From Fibrobacteria bacterium (GTDB taxonomy: Bacteria; Fibrobacterota; Fibrobacteria; UBA5070), in assembly GCA_020633825.1 (NCBI GenBank), contig JACKCV010000001.1, forward strand, positions 1,097,356 to 1,161,355: a stretch of 64,000 nucleotides of DNA, read 5' to 3'. The position numbers were made by a program, and so were the translations under genes. Position 1 is the stretch's first letter. Every line of letters begins with the position of its first letter. The notes under the pieces were generated by a model that was not told the DNA's origin, did no database searches, and saw only the letters and a list, made by a program, of their open reading frames with translations. This document shows, piece after piece, positions 1 through 9,700 of the stretch.

Positions 1-1
1 G

Positions 2-619
2 GGCGCCGCGGCACGACGCCGGATCGAATCCGGATTCACCTGGAAACACGCGGTGCGGATCGCCGAGGAGCGGTTGCGTGCCGTGTCCCGCAAGCCGATT
101 CGCAGGCTCGCGGCCCCGGGGGAGCCTCCCCCGGAAACGAAAGTCCTGCCCTCCTCCCCGGTTGTGTCGGAGACGACGGGATCCGGAGTGGACGAGACGG
201 CCTTGGAGGCGCTGTCGGGTCTTTTGTTGCAGGTCGAGGCGGCGGTGGTGCGCAAGGATTTCCCCGAAGCCGACCACTTGTCCGGCGAGGCGCTTCAGGC
301 CCATCCCCGGGCTCAGTTGGCCTGGTTGGCGCGTGCCATGGTGCTGCGGGGAATGGGGAAACCCGCCAAGGCGCTGCAGGCGCTCGAGGAAGGGTTGCGC
401 TTGGGAGATGGGCCGGAACTGCGCTTCGAGGCGATGATCCTGCATCTCCAGGAAGGTCGGAACGGTCCGGCCCGGGTCCATTGGAAGCATCTCCGGGATC
501 GCCATGCCTCCTGGCTGGAAACGCGCCGAGAGGAGTACAGATCCCAAGGCATGGAATGGCCCGGGGATCGATTCAAGAGCGGGACCAAGCGCCCCAAGGC
601 GACTTCCCGGAAGAAGTGA
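2..619 (+). CDS. C-terminal part of a TPR-like protein, possibly a glycosyltransferase (5' end outside window)
   Basis: The reading frame is open from the first bases of the window, so the gene starts upstream; a GTG at 53 is only an internal candidate. The first visible residues (RRRIESGFTWKHAVRIAEERL) look like the helical tail that closes group-1 (GT4) glycosyltransferases, but this is weak. A low-complexity Pro-rich linker follows, then about 100 residues of helix-turn-helix pairs with the alternating Ala/Leu/Gly pattern of tetratricopeptide repeats (for example ALQALEEGLRLGDGPELRFEA). The tail is basic (GTKRPKATSRKK). No catalytic motif is visible in the fragment, so the function stays open; the sequence left of the window would decide it. 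Confidence 0.55.
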   Translation, partial: GAAARRRIESGFTWKHAVRIAEERLRAVSRKPIRRLAAPGEPPPETKVLPSSPVVSETTGSGVDETALEALSGLLLQVEAAVVRKDFPEADHLSGEALQAHPRAQLAWLARAMVLRGMGKPAKALQALEEGLRLGDGPELRFEAMILHLQEGRNGPARVHWKHLRDRHASWLETRREEYRSQGMEWPGDRFKSGTKRPKATSRKK

Positions 620-769
620 GGCGCCGTTCCACCCCCGAGGAGGACCGCCCGGTTCGCAGCGAAACAGCTTCGAGCCGCGGCGAGCCTCCCGGTTCAGAAG
701 GTCGCTCGGCCCGGGACGCCCCCCGGAATGCGGATCATCGGGCCGCAGGAATCTCCGACCCGGAATGGT

Positions 770-1618
770 TCAAGGGGTGTTCGACCAGTATCCCGCCGCC
801 CGCATCACGCCCTCGAAGCGCGACGCGTATTTGAGCTCGTCCCGCATCAGGGCGGAAAGCTCGGTGGAGGCGTTCACCTGGTCCTGCACGGCTTTCGTGC
901 GATCGCCGGGGTCGGGATGGGTGGAGAACCAGGAGAGGCCGCGGCCGGCCATGCGCGAGAAGAAGTCGGCGATCCCCATGGGGTGCCGCTTGGTCTTGCC
1001 CAGATAGATGGTCCCGTACTGGTCGGCTTCGGATTCGTTTTCACGACTGACCTTGAGGGCGGCCATCTGCCCGAAGAAATTGCCCACGAACCGGGTCAAT
1101 TCCCCTCCCTCTCCGGTGACGGCGTCGACCAGGACCGAGATCCCGACCTGCTGGGCCAGCGCGTCGCGGTAGTGGTGGCGGGTCACGTGGGCCATTTCGT
1201 GGCCCAGCACCCCCATCACCTCCGCTTCGCTCTTCATGCTGGAGAGGATGCCGGTGTACAGATAGACGTACCCGCCCGGAACCGCGAAGGCGTTCTCGAC
1301 GTCCTTGTCGATGATCGTGAACTTGAAGTTGTTGTAGTACCCGGGTCGATCCTCGGCGGGGACCCGGTCGTGGACGATCTGGAACAGGCTGTCGAGGTAG
1401 GTTTCCAGCGCCCGTTCCGCGGCGTTGGACGGCTTGAAGATGGGGAAGGAATCGGACTGGGCCCGCAGCTGGGCGTCGAATTCGCCGCCAAGCCGTTCCT
1501 CGTCGGCTTCGGAGACGAACAGCGGTGCAATGACCTCGGAGCAGGAACACTGCTGCAAGGACATGGACATCACCACAAGGGGCAGGACGAGCCAGGGGCC
1601 GCGGATGGAAACTTTCAT
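770..1618 (-). CDS. M48-family metallopeptidase, lipoprotein
   Basis: A 282-residue zinc metallopeptidase predicted to sit on a membrane facing the periplasm. The start at 1618 is chosen because it opens directly into a lipoprotein-type signal (MKVSIRGPWLVLPLVV ending at Cys near residue 24); the frame runs 42 codons further upstream without a signal-like start. The zinc site is the HExxH motif in GHEMAHVTRHH, the signature of M48 (the BepA/LoiP/YcaL type of outer-membrane quality-control proteases). It lacks the C-terminal TPR domain of BepA and is close in size to LoiP/YcaL. The gene is divergent from the PAS-GGDEF-EAL gene, with about 100 bp between them that must hold both promoters. The exact substrate cannot be read from sequence. 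Confidence 0.88.
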   Translation of the reverse strand: MKVSIRGPWLVLPLVVMSMSLQQCSCSEVIAPLFVSEADEERLGGEFDAQLRAQSDSFPIFKPSNAAERALETYLDSLFQIVHDRVPAEDRPGYYNNFKFTIIDKDVENAFAVPGGYVYLYTGILSSMKSEAEVMGVLGHEMAHVTRHHYRDALAQQVGISVLVDAVTGEGGELTRFVGNFFGQMAALKVSRENESEADQYGTIYLGKTKRHPMGIADFFSRMAGRGLSWFSTHPDPGDRTKAVQDQVNASTELSALMRDELKYASRFEGVMRAAGYWSNTP

Positions 1619-1724
1619 GGTCCCAGGAAAATACTCCCTTCCCCGATCCTTGGGGTTGCTCGGCCGACCATGTTTTTCCAAGCTGGACCCAGGTGTGTGG
1701 AAGTGGTAGGATCCCCCCTGCACC

Positions 1725-4208
1725 ATGGAATTGGACACCACCACCCTTCACGCCCGGCTTCTCGAGAACTCTTCGGAGTTCTGGTTCGCCCTGGACCGGT
1801 CCATTCGCGTGGTCGCGACCGGTCCCACCGTCGAACGTCGCCTCGGGTGGATCGAAGCGGATCTGGTCGGACGCGACTTGTCGACCCTGGTGCATCCCGA
1901 GGATTGGGAGGGGATCCGGCTGCAGCTCTCCCATGTGATCCCGTACCCGAATTCGATGATCCGCCTGGAGTTCCGCCTGCTGCATGCCCGGGGCACCTGG
2001 TCCAATCTCGACGCGACCTTCTGCAACCTCCTGGGAGTCCCGGGAATGGATTCTCTGGTGATCCAGGCCCAGGACATCACCCGCTTCAAGCTCGCCGAGG
2101 AAGCCCTGCGGTTCGCGGAGGAGAAGTACCGCGGCATCTTCGAGAACGCCGTGGAAGGGATCTTCCAGTCGAGTCCCGAGGGGCGTTTCCTGTCGGCCAA
2201 TCCGGCGTTGGCCCGTCTCTACGGGTACGAATCCCCCAGCCACCTGATCCACTCCGTGCGCGACATCGCGCACGACATCTACGTGGAGGAATCCGGGCGG
2301 CCCCGGTTCCTCGAACAGATGGACGCCGAAGGCGCCGTCCAGGGGTACGAGGCGCGGGTCCGGCGCCGCGACGGAACGGTCATCTGGATTTCCGAGAACG
2401 CCCGGGCCGTCCGGGGATCCGACGACGCCATCCTCTATTTCGAAGGGACCGTGGAGGACATCACGGCCCGGCGCGAGGCGGAGGACGCCCTCCGGACCTC
2501 CCAGGAGCGCTACGCGTTGGCCGCCCAGGGTTCCAACGGCGGACTCTGGGAGTGGGACCTGGTCCTGGATCGCGTGTACTATTCCCCGCGCTGGGCCACG
2601 CTCGTCGGCGCCTCCGAGAGCGAGCTCTCCGATCGGCCCGACGAATGGTGGGACCGGGTGCACCCCCGGGACATCGACCTCCTGCGGCAGGAGATCCAAT
2701 CGCACCTCAAGGGGCAGACGCCCCACTTCGAGTGCGAATACAGGATCCTCCACAAGGACGGAACCTGGCGATGGGTGCTGTCGCGCGGCATGGTGCTGCG
2801 GTCCCCGGAAGGTCGGCCCCTGCGCATGGCGGGATCGGTCGAGGAGGTCACCGCGCGCAAGCGGGTCGAGGAACAACTCATGCAGGGAGCCCTCTACGAC
2901 GGGCTCACCGGATTTCCCAACCGGGCATTGCTCCTGGATCGCGCCCGCCGGGCGCTGGTCCGCTCGCGCAAGAGCGACGACATCCACTACGTCGGGGTGA
3001 TCCTTCTCGACATCGACCGCTTCAAGCTGGTGAACGATTCGCTCGGCCACGAGGCCGGCGACGAACTGGTCGTGGCGGTGGGGCAGGCCATCGAGGAATG
3101 CCTCAACGCCCGCGACACCGTCGCGCGGCTGGGCGGCGACGAGTTCGCGATCCTGATGGAGGGATACAGCGACCTGTCGGTGTTCACGCGCATGACGGAA
3201 TCCGTCTTGACGCGCGTGGCGCTCCCCGTCCGGCTCCGGGGCCAGGAATTGTACGTCACCATGTCCGCCGGCATCGCCATCTCCGAACGTTCCCAGGACC
3301 AGCCGGAGGACCTGCTTCGCGACGCCGAAGCGGCCATGTACAAGGCGAAGGGGCAGGGCAAGGGCCGGCACGTCGTCTACAACCCGGGAATGCACGAGTA
3401 CGCGGTCGCCCACCTGGAGATGGAGAGCGCCCTGCGCCGGGGCGTCGAGCGGGAGGAGTTCCGCGTGTACTACCAGCCCATCCTCGACCTCGAGGACGGG
3501 AGCCTGGCCGGGTTCGAGGCCCTGGTGAGATGGGCCCATCCCGAGAAGGGAATCGTGTCGCCGGTGGTGTTCATCCCCCTCGCCGAGGAGACCGGTCTGA
3601 TCGTGGAGATCGGCAGGCAGGTCCTGCGGGAATCGTGCCGGCAACTCGCCCACTGGCGTTCCCTCCAGGGCGGGCTCGACGACATCTGGATCTCCGTGAA
3701 CATCTCGGTGAAGCAGTTCGCCCTGCACGACATCGTCGACCAGGTGCGATCGATCCTCCAGGAGACCGGTCTGCCCGGGGAATGCCTGAAGCTGGAGATC
3801 ACGGAGTCGGTGATCATGGACAATTCCGCCGACGCCTCGCAGAAGGTCCTGGGCCTCAAGGAACTGGGGATCCGCCTCTCGATCGACGATTTCGGCACCG
3901 GCTATTCCTCCCTCTCCTACCTCCACCAGTTCCCGTTCGACACCCTGAAGATCGATCGCTCCTTCGTCATGCGCCTGGGGGACGCGCCCGAGCGCGCGGC
4001 GATCGTGCGCACCATCATCCAGCTCGCCCAGAACCTCGACATGGAGACCGTGGCCGAAGGGGTGGAGACCCGGTTCCAACTCGGGGGATTGCGGTCGATG
4101 GGATGCCGGTTCGGGCAGGGATTCCTGTTCGGGAAGCCGATGCCCGCGGTGGAAGCGTTCCACTGGTTCGGCAAGAGCTTCCCCATCCCGGGCAATGTGA
4201 TCCTCTAG
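1725..4208 (+). CDS. PAS-PAS-PAS-GGDEF-EAL protein (cyclic di-GMP turnover)
   Basis: An 827-residue cytoplasmic signalling protein with no membrane segment. Three PAS-like sensor regions occupy roughly residues 5-120, 130-250 and 260-385; the second and third end in the PAC-type GTVEDITARREAE and GSVEEVTARKRVE. The diguanylate cyclase domain follows with an intact GGDEF at 470-474, then the phosphodiesterase domain with EAL at 598-600 and a later EGVET motif. Both active-site signatures are intact, so either activity is possible; the balance is probably set by the PAS ligands. The gene is convergent with pbpC and the two stop codons overlap in a single CTAG (4205-4208), so there is no intergenic space between them. 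Confidence 0.95.
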   Translation: MELDTTTLHARLLENSSEFWFALDRSIRVVATGPTVERRLGWIEADLVGRDLSTLVHPEDWEGIRLQLSHVIPYPNSMIRLEFRLLHARGTWSNLDATFCNLLGVPGMDSLVIQAQDITRFKLAEEALRFAEEKYRGIFENAVEGIFQSSPEGRFLSANPALARLYGYESPSHLIHSVRDIAHDIYVEESGRPRFLEQMDAEGAVQGYEARVRRRDGTVIWISENARAVRGSDDAILYFEGTVEDITARREAEDALRTSQERYALAAQGSNGGLWEWDLVLDRVYYSPRWATLVGASESELSDRPDEWWDRVHPRDIDLLRQEIQSHLKGQTPHFECEYRILHKDGTWRWVLSRGMVLRSPEGRPLRMAGSVEEVTARKRVEEQLMQGALYDGLTGFPNRALLLDRARRALVRSRKSDDIHYVGVILLDIDRFKLVNDSLGHEAGDELVVAVGQAIEECLNARDTVARLGGDEFAILMEGYSDLSVFTRMTESVLTRVALPVRLRGQELYVTMSAGIAISERSQDQPEDLLRDAEAAMYKAKGQGKGRHVVYNPGMHEYAVAHLEMESALRRGVEREEFRVYYQPILDLEDGSLAGFEALVRWAHPEKGIVSPVVFIPLAEETGLIVEIGRQVLRESCRQLAHWRSLQGGLDDIWISVNISVKQFALHDIVDQVRSILQETGLPGECLKLEITESVIMDNSADASQKVLGLKELGIRLSIDDFGTGYSSLSYLHQFPFDTLKIDRSFVMRLGDAPERAAIVRTIIQLAQNLDMETVAEGVETRFQLGGLRSMGCRFGQGFLFGKPMPAVEAFHWFGKSFPIPGNVIL

Positions 4209-6649
4209 TCCTCGCCGACCCGGGTTCCGGTCTTCCGGGCCAGCTGCGTCCACTCGACGTGGAACGCCACGCGATCGCGGGCTCCCTCCTCGTCCTGGCA
4301 GAGGACGACATGGTCGCCGGGATCCGGCTGCACGAGGAAATCGCGGAATCGCACGCTGGCTCCGAGATCCCGGTGATCGAGCCAGCATTGGATCCGGGCC
4401 TCCCGTCGGCGATGGGCCACCTGGATGGCGAGCTTCTGGACTTCCCCGTCGATGTCCCGCGGGAGGATGATCCGGGCGCCCGGCTCGGGGATCAGGATCT
4501 GGAGGGGGCTTCCGGTCGATCCCGTGCAGTCGCTGTCGTCGTGGACCACCGAGGGCAGGGCGAACTTCCCGTGGGCCCGCATCAGGGCTTCGACGCCGGC
4601 GGGGAGGTTCAGCACGGACTCCATGCGCGGGGATTCGCCGGAACGGCACGAGGAGCTGACGCGCCGTCCGCTGACGGGGTCGACCGGTTCGCGATGGTGC
4701 CAAGGATCGAGAGGGGCGCCGATGGTGGAGGCCGGGGCCATCACGGCAACCGCGGGAGGGCACGCGGGCGTGTGCCGGAACCCCGTGACGGGACACGCTG
4801 CGATGGGAACCAGGTCCGGGGGCGGAGGAAACCAGATCGGAGCACCTCGGCGGGGCAGCATCGGCTGCAGGCGGAAGGCCAGGGGAGCGGCGGCGAACGA
4901 GCCTCCCAGGTGCGGGTGCCCGGCTCCGCTGGGGTCTCCCACCCAGACGGCGACCACCCAGCGCGGGCGCACGGCGATGGTCCAGGCGTCGCGGAACCCG
5001 AAACTCGTGCCCGTCTTCCAGGCCAAGGGTCTTCCCCCGGCGAAGGCGCGCCAGGCCGTCTCCTCCTCGGAACGGCCCGGAATGCGCAGGGCGTCGAGCA
5101 CCAGCCAGGATGCGCCGGGGCTGAGGATGCGCCGTTCCCGCGGCGGGGCCGTCATCGCGAGGTCCTCCAGGAGGTTCCCCTCCCTGGGGGACCGGGGAGG
5201 AGGCTGGCCTTCCAAGGGGGGGCCACCGAGATGGATGGTTCGCGTGCCGCTGCGGGCCAGCTCCACGGTGGAGACCCGCCCCTGGCGTGCCAGGCCCGCG
5301 TAGGCCGTGGCCAATTCCAGGAGACTCGCTTCGCCCCCGCCGAGAACCAGCGACAGACCGTATCCTTCCGCAGATCGGTGCAGGTGTCCGAGGCCGGCCC
5401 TGCGCAACAGACCCAGGAAAGGTTCGATTCCCACTTCGTGGAGGCTGCGAACCCAGGGGACGTTCAAGGAACGAGCCAGGGCCTGGTGCGCCGGAACCGC
5501 CCCCTCGAAGACGCCGGAGGCGTTCTTGGGGCGATAGACTCCCCATCTCGAAGGGACGTCGACCAGCCATTGGTGCGGCAGGATGCGGCCTTGGTCGAGG
5601 AGGAGTCCGTACAGGAACGGTTTGAGCGTGCTCGCGGTCGAACGTGGAGCGGTGGCCAGGTCCACCGACTGGGGGCCGGCGTCCCCGATCCAGGCGCGGA
5701 TCAACGGAAGGCTGTCTCCCGCGGGAACCTCCAGCACCAGCACGGACAGTCCCGGAATCCCCTTGGAGGAGAGGTCGTCCAGTTGGGCGCGGGCCATGCG
5801 GCCGACCGTGGCCTGGAGATCCTCGTCGAGGGTGGTGGTCCAGCGGTGTCCGGGAGCCACCCGAGCCAACCGGGCGAGGGCGTGGGGAGCCAATCGCGGC
5901 AAGGGATGCGGGCTGGCCGGAAGGGGTTCGGCCTTGGCGAGGGACGCGTCGAGGGAGTCGAGGTGCCCGTCCTCCTGGAGATGGTCGAGGATGGCGTCCC
6001 GACGGCGCACCAATTCCTGCCGACCGGATTCCGATCCCAGCAGCCAGGATGGGGCGTTGGGAATGGCGGCCAGGGTCGCGCACTGACCCCAGGTGAGGTC
6101 TTCGGGGGCTGTCCCGTACCAACGCCATGCGGCGGCTTCCAACCCCACGACATTGCCTCCGAAGGGGGCGTTGGCGGACCACAGGCGCAGGATGGTCGTT
6201 TTCCGATTCCAGAATTCCAGACGCAGGGCCAGGAAGGCTTCGAATAGTTTGGTGGGCAGATTCCTCGCCGGAGCCAAACCCTGGGAACGACGCAGGAGGC
6301 GCGCCACCTGCATGGTCAAGGTGGACGCCCCCTGGATGCGCCGGTGAGGTCCCAGGTTGCTGCGCAGGGCGCGCAACACCGCCCAGGGGTCGATCCCCGG
6401 ATGCAGGTAGAACCTTCGATCTTCCGCTTCCAGCATGGCCTGCTCGAACCGGAACGGGATCGAATCCCCTTCCGGAAACCTCCACTGGCCGTCGCGGGCG
6501 ACCGTCGCCCCCAGGAGATGCCCCCGGGTGTCCAGGATCGCGGTGGATCTGGGAGTGGGAAAGGAGCCGGGAGGGATCAGGAGGCCCCCCAGGAGACCCA
6601 AGGCCACCACCGAGGCCGCGACCCGTCTCCATCGGGACATCGGGATCAT
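4205..6649 (-). CDS. pbpC: Penicillin-binding protein 1C
   Basis: An 814-residue bifunctional murein synthase of the PBP1C class, anchored by one N-terminal membrane segment (about residues 9-26). The glycosyltransferase 51 domain carries the catalytic Glu in EDRRFY (E76) and the GASTLTMQ motif. The transpeptidase domain has SxxK at 340-343 (STLK), SxN at 394 (SLN) and KTG at 545-547. The last 100 or so residues match the PBP1C-specific C-terminal domain (BiPBP_C). It lies 60 bp downstream of the alpha-2-macroglobulin gene on the same strand, the pairing well known from E. coli yfhM-pbpC, where the protease trap and PBP1C are thought to act together at damaged envelope. A second ATG three codons in (6640) is a possible alternative start. 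Confidence 0.96.
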   Translation of the reverse strand: MIPMSRWRRVAASVVALGLLGGLLIPPGSFPTPRSTAILDTRGHLLGATVARDGQWRFPEGDSIPFRFEQAMLEAEDRRFYLHPGIDPWAVLRALRSNLGPHRRIQGASTLTMQVARLLRRSQGLAPARNLPTKLFEAFLALRLEFWNRKTTILRLWSANAPFGGNVVGLEAAAWRWYGTAPEDLTWGQCATLAAIPNAPSWLLGSESGRQELVRRRDAILDHLQEDGHLDSLDASLAKAEPLPASPHPLPRLAPHALARLARVAPGHRWTTTLDEDLQATVGRMARAQLDDLSSKGIPGLSVLVLEVPAGDSLPLIRAWIGDAGPQSVDLATAPRSTASTLKPFLYGLLLDQGRILPHQWLVDVPSRWGVYRPKNASGVFEGAVPAHQALARSLNVPWVRSLHEVGIEPFLGLLRRAGLGHLHRSAEGYGLSLVLGGGEASLLELATAYAGLARQGRVSTVELARSGTRTIHLGGPPLEGQPPPRSPREGNLLEDLAMTAPPRERRILSPGASWLVLDALRIPGRSEEETAWRAFAGGRPLAWKTGTSFGFRDAWTIAVRPRWVVAVWVGDPSGAGHPHLGGSFAAAPLAFRLQPMLPRRGAPIWFPPPPDLVPIAACPVTGFRHTPACPPAVAVMAPASTIGAPLDPWHHREPVDPVSGRRVSSSCRSGESPRMESVLNLPAGVEALMRAHGKFALPSVVHDDSDCTGSTGSPLQILIPEPGARIILPRDIDGEVQKLAIQVAHRRREARIQCWLDHRDLGASVRFRDFLVQPDPGDHVVLCQDEEGARDRVAFHVEWTQLARKTGTRVGED

Positions 6650-6677
6650 TCCGCTCCTCGCCAGGAGAAGCGGAATG
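6647..6677 (-). promoter_or_regulatory. Inverted repeat enclosing the pbpC start codon and Shine-Dalgarno
   Basis: In the 60-bp gap between the alpha-2-macroglobulin stop and pbpC, CATTCCGCT pairs perfectly with AGCGGAATG, and the stem can extend through four more pairs (one of them T-G). The right arm ends in the pbpC ATG and contains its GAGGAG, so folded mRNA would hide both. This is a sequence observation; a role in setting the two proteins' ratio is inference. Confidence 0.5.
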
Positions 6678-6709
6678 CGGGAGTCTTCATGCGGTGCAAC
6701 AGGGAGGAC

Positions 6710-9700
6710 TCATCGAGAGACGATTTCGCTCCTGCCGGTGGGAAGCGTGGCGTTCCACGAGGCGTCGTACAGCGCTTCGACATGGGCGCCCGGGCGCAGG
6801 TACGATCCCTTGTAGGCCGCGCGGATCCCGAGAACCAGCTTCACGGTGCCTCCATACGGCAGCTCCAGATAGTGGATCGCGCGATCGTCGCGGATCTCCG
6901 TGCGGCGAATCCGGGGGTGATCCCACCAGTGACTGGGTTTCACCACCTCGGTGCCTTGCTCCGCGCCTTCCAGGGCTTCGTTGCGGATTTCCCATCCACC
7001 GGGGAAGATCTGGACCAGAGCGACGTTGTCCAACCGTTTGGAAGAGGTGTTCCGCACGGTGGCGATGACGCGGAAATCCTCACCTTGGGCGATCCGGGTG
7101 GGATCGATGCGGTTGCCATTGGGATCTTCGTAGCGGACGGAGAGATCGAAACCCTTCCCGGGAGGGATGGGTTGGTCGGCTCCCGGGACGGCCCGTGTGG
7201 TGAGCATGGCCTCGGCAGCGACTTGTCCTTCCATTCGGATATCCAATCTTCCATTGGCGTCCGAGGGCAGAGGGATCTGTCCGGATCCTCCGGAGATGGA
7301 GGTGGTCGACCAGGCACCGCCATCGATGCGCCAGCGCACGGGGAAGGTGCTCTTCACCTCGGCGTTGCCCTGGATCCGAGCCTGGGCCAACAGGGCCGTG
7401 CCCATCTCCTGGGTGGAATACCAGTAGCTGTAGTCGCGCAGGTCGCGTCGCACCTGGGCCATCTGCTCCAGGGCCTTGGCCTTCTCTCCGGCGCGGAACA
7501 TGGCTTCCGCCAGCAACGCCCGGTCGCGCAACGGACTGTTCAGCGTGTGGGAAAGGGTGCGGACCTTGGACACTTGGCTCCCCGCCTTGGCAGCGAGTTG
7601 CTTGGCGACGTCGGGGCGTCCCGCCGAAGCGTAGGCCGCGGCGAGGGTCCATCGGTCGACATCGGACAAGGGGGCTTCCCGGAGGCGGTTCATCGCAGCC
7701 AGATCGGGTTTCCCCGCAAGGGCCAGGAGATCCAGGCGGGTGACCTGCGCCAGGGTGTCCCCGTGGTCGGCCTCGGAGCCGGGACGGAACGTCCGCGCCT
7801 TGTCGCGGATCCAGTCCAAGGTGGGGTCGAAGAGTCCGGCCGGGACGTCGTAGCCCGCTTCGCGGGCCGCCAGCATCCCGCGCATGGCCCAGAGGGTTCC
7901 CCAGGGGTAGACCTCCCCTTCGCCGGGCCACAAGGTCAGTCCGCCCGAGGGGGTCTGGAACAGCCTCAGACGATCGATCCCCGCGACCACGTTCTTGCGG
8001 GACTCCTCCTGCTTGTCCATGGCGATCCAGGGAACGAGCCGGCGCAGGAAGATCTGCGGGACGAGTCCGGAGAGCGTCTGCTCCAGGCATCCGTGCGGAT
8101 AGTGGATCAGGTCTTCGATGCGGTCCTGCATCCCCACCAGGCCGGTGGCGCTGATCTCCAGGCGGTTGGATCGCGTGCCGGGGATGCCCCAGGAGGCGAG
8201 GTCGAGAGACCAGGCCATGGAGTCGTTGGGAACCAGGAAGGTGGCGCGTGTCTGCGGTGCTCCGGGGTGGCGGACCAGGAAGGCCTGGGCATCGCTTCCC
8301 TTGCCGGCGGGGGAGGAGACTTCCACGATCGCGGTGGCCTGGCCGATTCCCCCGGGTGCGCGGATGGGAAAGCTCACCAGGGCGTCGCCTTCCTTGGCGA
8401 ATTCGACGGTTCGTGTGGTGGGGCCCACCACCTCGATGGGGCCGGTGGTCTTCAGGTGGACCTGCACCTTGCCGGGCTTGGAGGCGAAGACGGTCACGGG
8501 GAGGGTGGACTCGTCGGAGGGGGAGAGCGCACGCGGCACCGTCAGGAGGGCCATCACCGGGGCGCGCACCTTCACGGTCCGGTCCGTCGACCCGAACGCC
8601 TCCTCCTGGGAGGAGATCAGCATCATGCGCACGCTGCCGGTGTAGCGAGGGATGTCGACATCGAGATCGAGCCCCTTGGCGGGAACATCGAAGGGCCCCT
8701 TCACGACGACCATCGGCGGGAAGGGGTTGCCCTTGTTCTGCTCGGCCTTCTTCCGTGCCTCCTCTTCGGAGCCACCCACGGCGAACAGACGGTCGGTGGA
8801 GCCTCCCCAGGCGTCGATGACCAGATCGTGCATGTCCCACCCCTGTACCTGCAAGGCTTCGCGACCTTGGAAGGCCTTCCAGGGGTTGGGAGTGGCGAAA
8901 CGCGTGAGGTCGAGCAGGCCTTCATCCACGATCGCCAGGATGGCGCGCATGGGCTTGCGGTTCTCCTCGCGGATGTGGATCCGGGCCGAGCTTTGCGGTT
9001 GCAGTTCCTCCGCCGATTCCAGCACGGGCTGGAGCCGTGTGGAGGGGTCGACCACGGAGACGGGGACGATGCCCCACATGCGCAGAGGGCGATCGGTGGT
9101 GGGCGGGAAGGGCTGGACCAGGGTCACCTGCAGGTAGATGCCGCCGGTCGCGTTGGTAGGGGCCTTGCCGGTCCAGCGAGTCTCGGTCTTGCGGGTCTTG
9201 ATCCATTCCTGCGACAGGACGCGTTGGCCGTCCAGGATCTGGACGAGGGCTCGACCCTTTTCGCTGGAGGGGAAGGTCATGGCCAGATCCCCTCCCGGGG
9301 CGACGGTATCCTTCTCGGTGCGCAAGGTGAGGAGTGCGGGACTGGCTCCGGCCCCCGAACTCTCTCCCCATCCATTCCAGACGTTGACGAAGGTGCCCGC
9401 GACGTGGCCGGAAGGGGATTTGACCAGGATCGCGTAGCGTCCGCTGTTCTGGGGGGTGAAGGAAACCGCGGAGCCGGCGCGGGCGGATCCGGACCAGACC
9501 CGCTCGACCCCGGAACGGGAGAGGAAGCCTCGGGTGGAGGAGCCTTCCTCCCACCACCAGGTTTCGGGATGACGCCAGACCTCGACATCGAGGGTTTGAT
9601 CCGACAGGGCCTTGCCAAGCGGGGTCACGGCCGCGACATCGATGCCGATTTCCGACCCGGTGGAGACCCATCCCCAGGATTCCTTGGTGCGCAGATGGAC

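Noticed and set aside
1619..1744. Longer N-terminus for the M48 peptidase
   Set aside because: The 42 extra residues would bury the lipoprotein signal; the start at 1618 puts it at the N-terminus.
4205..4208. Regulatory meaning of the CTAG stop-stop overlap
   Set aside because: Convergent stop overlap in CTAG is a simple consequence of two TAG codons and carries no sign of function.
728..6247. Giant plus-strand open frame of about 1840 codons
   Set aside because: It lies across several well-supported genes on both strands; long stop-free shadows are expected in such GC-rich DNA. The same reasoning excludes the large frames at 1041-6632, 6344-12346, 28756-31146, 32011-36447 and 53489-55849.
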